A DNA stretch of 5,317 nucleotides from Acidobacteriota bacterium (lineage in GTDB: Bacteria; Acidobacteriota; Terriglobia; Bryobacterales; Bryobacteraceae). How positions within the stretch are numbered: position 1 is the first letter of the stretch; each line of letters starts with the position of its first letter. The notes beneath the pieces were generated by a model. That model did no database searches, was not told the origin of the DNA, and saw only the letters and a program-made list of their open reading frames with translations. This document shows, piece after piece, positions 5,023 through 5,317 of the stretch. The stretch is taken from contig JAPKYY010000109.1 of the NCBI GenBank assembly GCA_026394095.1, positions 1 through 5,317 of the forward strand. The letters run 5' to 3'. Position numbers and translations under genes: made by a program.

Positions 5023-5317
5023 TCACAGCTCAAGACAAACTACCGTTCGAACGTAAGTGTCGCCGTCCCAGCGGCACCCGTGTAAATCAACTCCAACTGC
5101 CGGAATTGAAGATCCATATCCTTTGTAGCCAGAATTGTCAGAATCAAGATTATCACCGTTGTAATAATAACCTAAACCACGACTGACATCACAACCAACA
5201 TAATCATCAGCTGCATTTCCTAAATCCGCATCTACATACTGAGCAAAATATGTTTTCTCCAATGTCTGAGTACCACGGTTAATCAACTCATAGTTGTAGA
5301 ACGTCATTTTATTGATC
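5023..5317 (-). CDS. Fragment of a Bacteroidetes-like large secreted protein (5' open, probably chimeric 3' end)
   Basis: The frame is open through the right window edge (residues INK precede the Met at 5307), so that Met is probably internal, not a start. The translated stretch is rich in Tyr, Asp, Asn and Gly. MTFYNYELINRGTQTL, a DADLGNAADDYVGCD segment, RGLGYYYNGDNLD and GYGSSIPAVGVD follow in order. From memory this order resembles a region of very large secreted Bacteroidetes proteins, often type IX secretion substrates, with Asp-rich, possibly calcium-binding loops. The resemblance fades after PAVGVD (about position 5083). The last 18 residues to the TGA at 5023-5025 look like random translation of GC-rich DNA. 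G+C is about 37% over 5111-5317, unlike the rest of the window. I read this as a foreign fragment joined to the host sequence, not an intact gene. Confidence 0.5.
   Translation of the reverse strand, partial: INKMTFYNYELINRGTQTLEKTYFAQYVDADLGNAADDYVGCDVSRGLGYYYNGDNLDSDNSGYKGYGSSIPAVGVDLHGCRWDGDTYVRTVVCLEL
5040..5117 (-). pseudogene. Possible C-terminal remnant of a host gene preceding the lipoprotein gene
   Basis: In a second minus-strand frame, the GC-rich part ends IYTGAAGTATLTFER and a TAG at 5040-5042, 32 nt before the lipoprotein start. Alternating small and beta-prone residues ending in an aromatic/charged tail look like a genuine C-terminal beta strand, and composition matches the host. 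Upstream the frame runs into the AT-rich fragment and has no credible start, so the gene would be truncated by the join. The piece is very short and may be chance; if real, it would be the upstream partner of the lipoprotein operon. Confidence 0.25.
5070..5114. other. Composition break and probable junction
   Basis: G+C falls sharply across this stretch and the sensible minus-strand reading frame changes. On the right is the Bacteroidetes-like frame; on the left is GC-rich sequence continuous with the lipoprotein operon. A GATC lies at 5111-5114, and another GATC forms the last four bases of the window (5314-5317). The exact point cannot be fixed: protein resemblance puts it near 5083, while the GATC would put it at 5111. 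Confidence 0.45.

Noticed and set aside
5018..5031. AGCT...AGCT palindrome upstream of the lipoprotein gene as an operator or promoter
   Set aside because: Only four bases per arm match, and AGCT is itself a palindrome. No convincing -35/-10 pair with proper spacing is nearby.

Overview
The window carries the downstream half of a housekeeping iron-sulfur cluster (ISC) operon, a linked membrane-protein gene, an opposing pair of unrecognised genes, and a compositionally foreign right end. Positions 1-3114 (+) encode, in order, the C-terminal part of IscU, then complete IscA, HscB, HscA and IscX. Spacing is very tight: TAA directly followed by ATG, then a 3-nt gap, a 20-bp overlap, and a 4-bp ATGA overlap. 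This is one transcription unit with coupled translation. IscU is the scaffold on which clusters are built, HscB delivers it to HscA, and HscA is the ATPase that drives cluster transfer by binding the LPPVK loop, which is visible in the IscU fragment. IscA is an A-type carrier and IscX a small regulator or iron-binding adaptor. The ferredoxin gene (fdx) that sits between hscA and iscX in the Escherichia coli operon is absent from that position.

A TerC-family integral membrane protein (3111-3773, +) follows iscX without a gap. Its first conserved metal-site helix lies upstream of the first in-frame ATG. The most sensible start is an ATA codon overlapping the iscX stop as ATAG, preceded by an AAGG Shine-Dalgarno sequence. 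TerC proteins of this type are linked to metal (notably manganese) export, which is a plausible partner for iron-sulfur biogenesis.

On the minus strand, converging on terC with a 17-bp tail-to-tail overlap, a two-gene operon encodes a predicted lipoprotein (4159-5007) and a 132-residue helical protein (3757-4155). They are 3 nt apart and I recognise neither family.

The right end (about 5085-5317) drops to about 37% G+C by hand count over 5111-5317, whereas the ISC genes are clearly GC-rich with C/G-ending codons. On the minus strand it encodes an internal-looking fragment rich in Tyr, Asp, Asn and Gly that resembles large secreted proteins of Bacteroidetes. This fragment meets GC-rich sequence that, in another frame, looks like the C-terminus of a different gene. 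A chimeric join (cloning or assembly) is the simplest reading; recent gene transfer is the alternative.

Organism: a GC-rich Gram-negative (ISC operon with HscBA and IscX, lipoprotein signal). TerC sequence style and codon use make an acidobacterium my best guess, but this is an inference and a proteobacterium is not excluded. There is no intergenic stretch over 300 bases, and I found no RNA gene, mobile element or CRISPR array.
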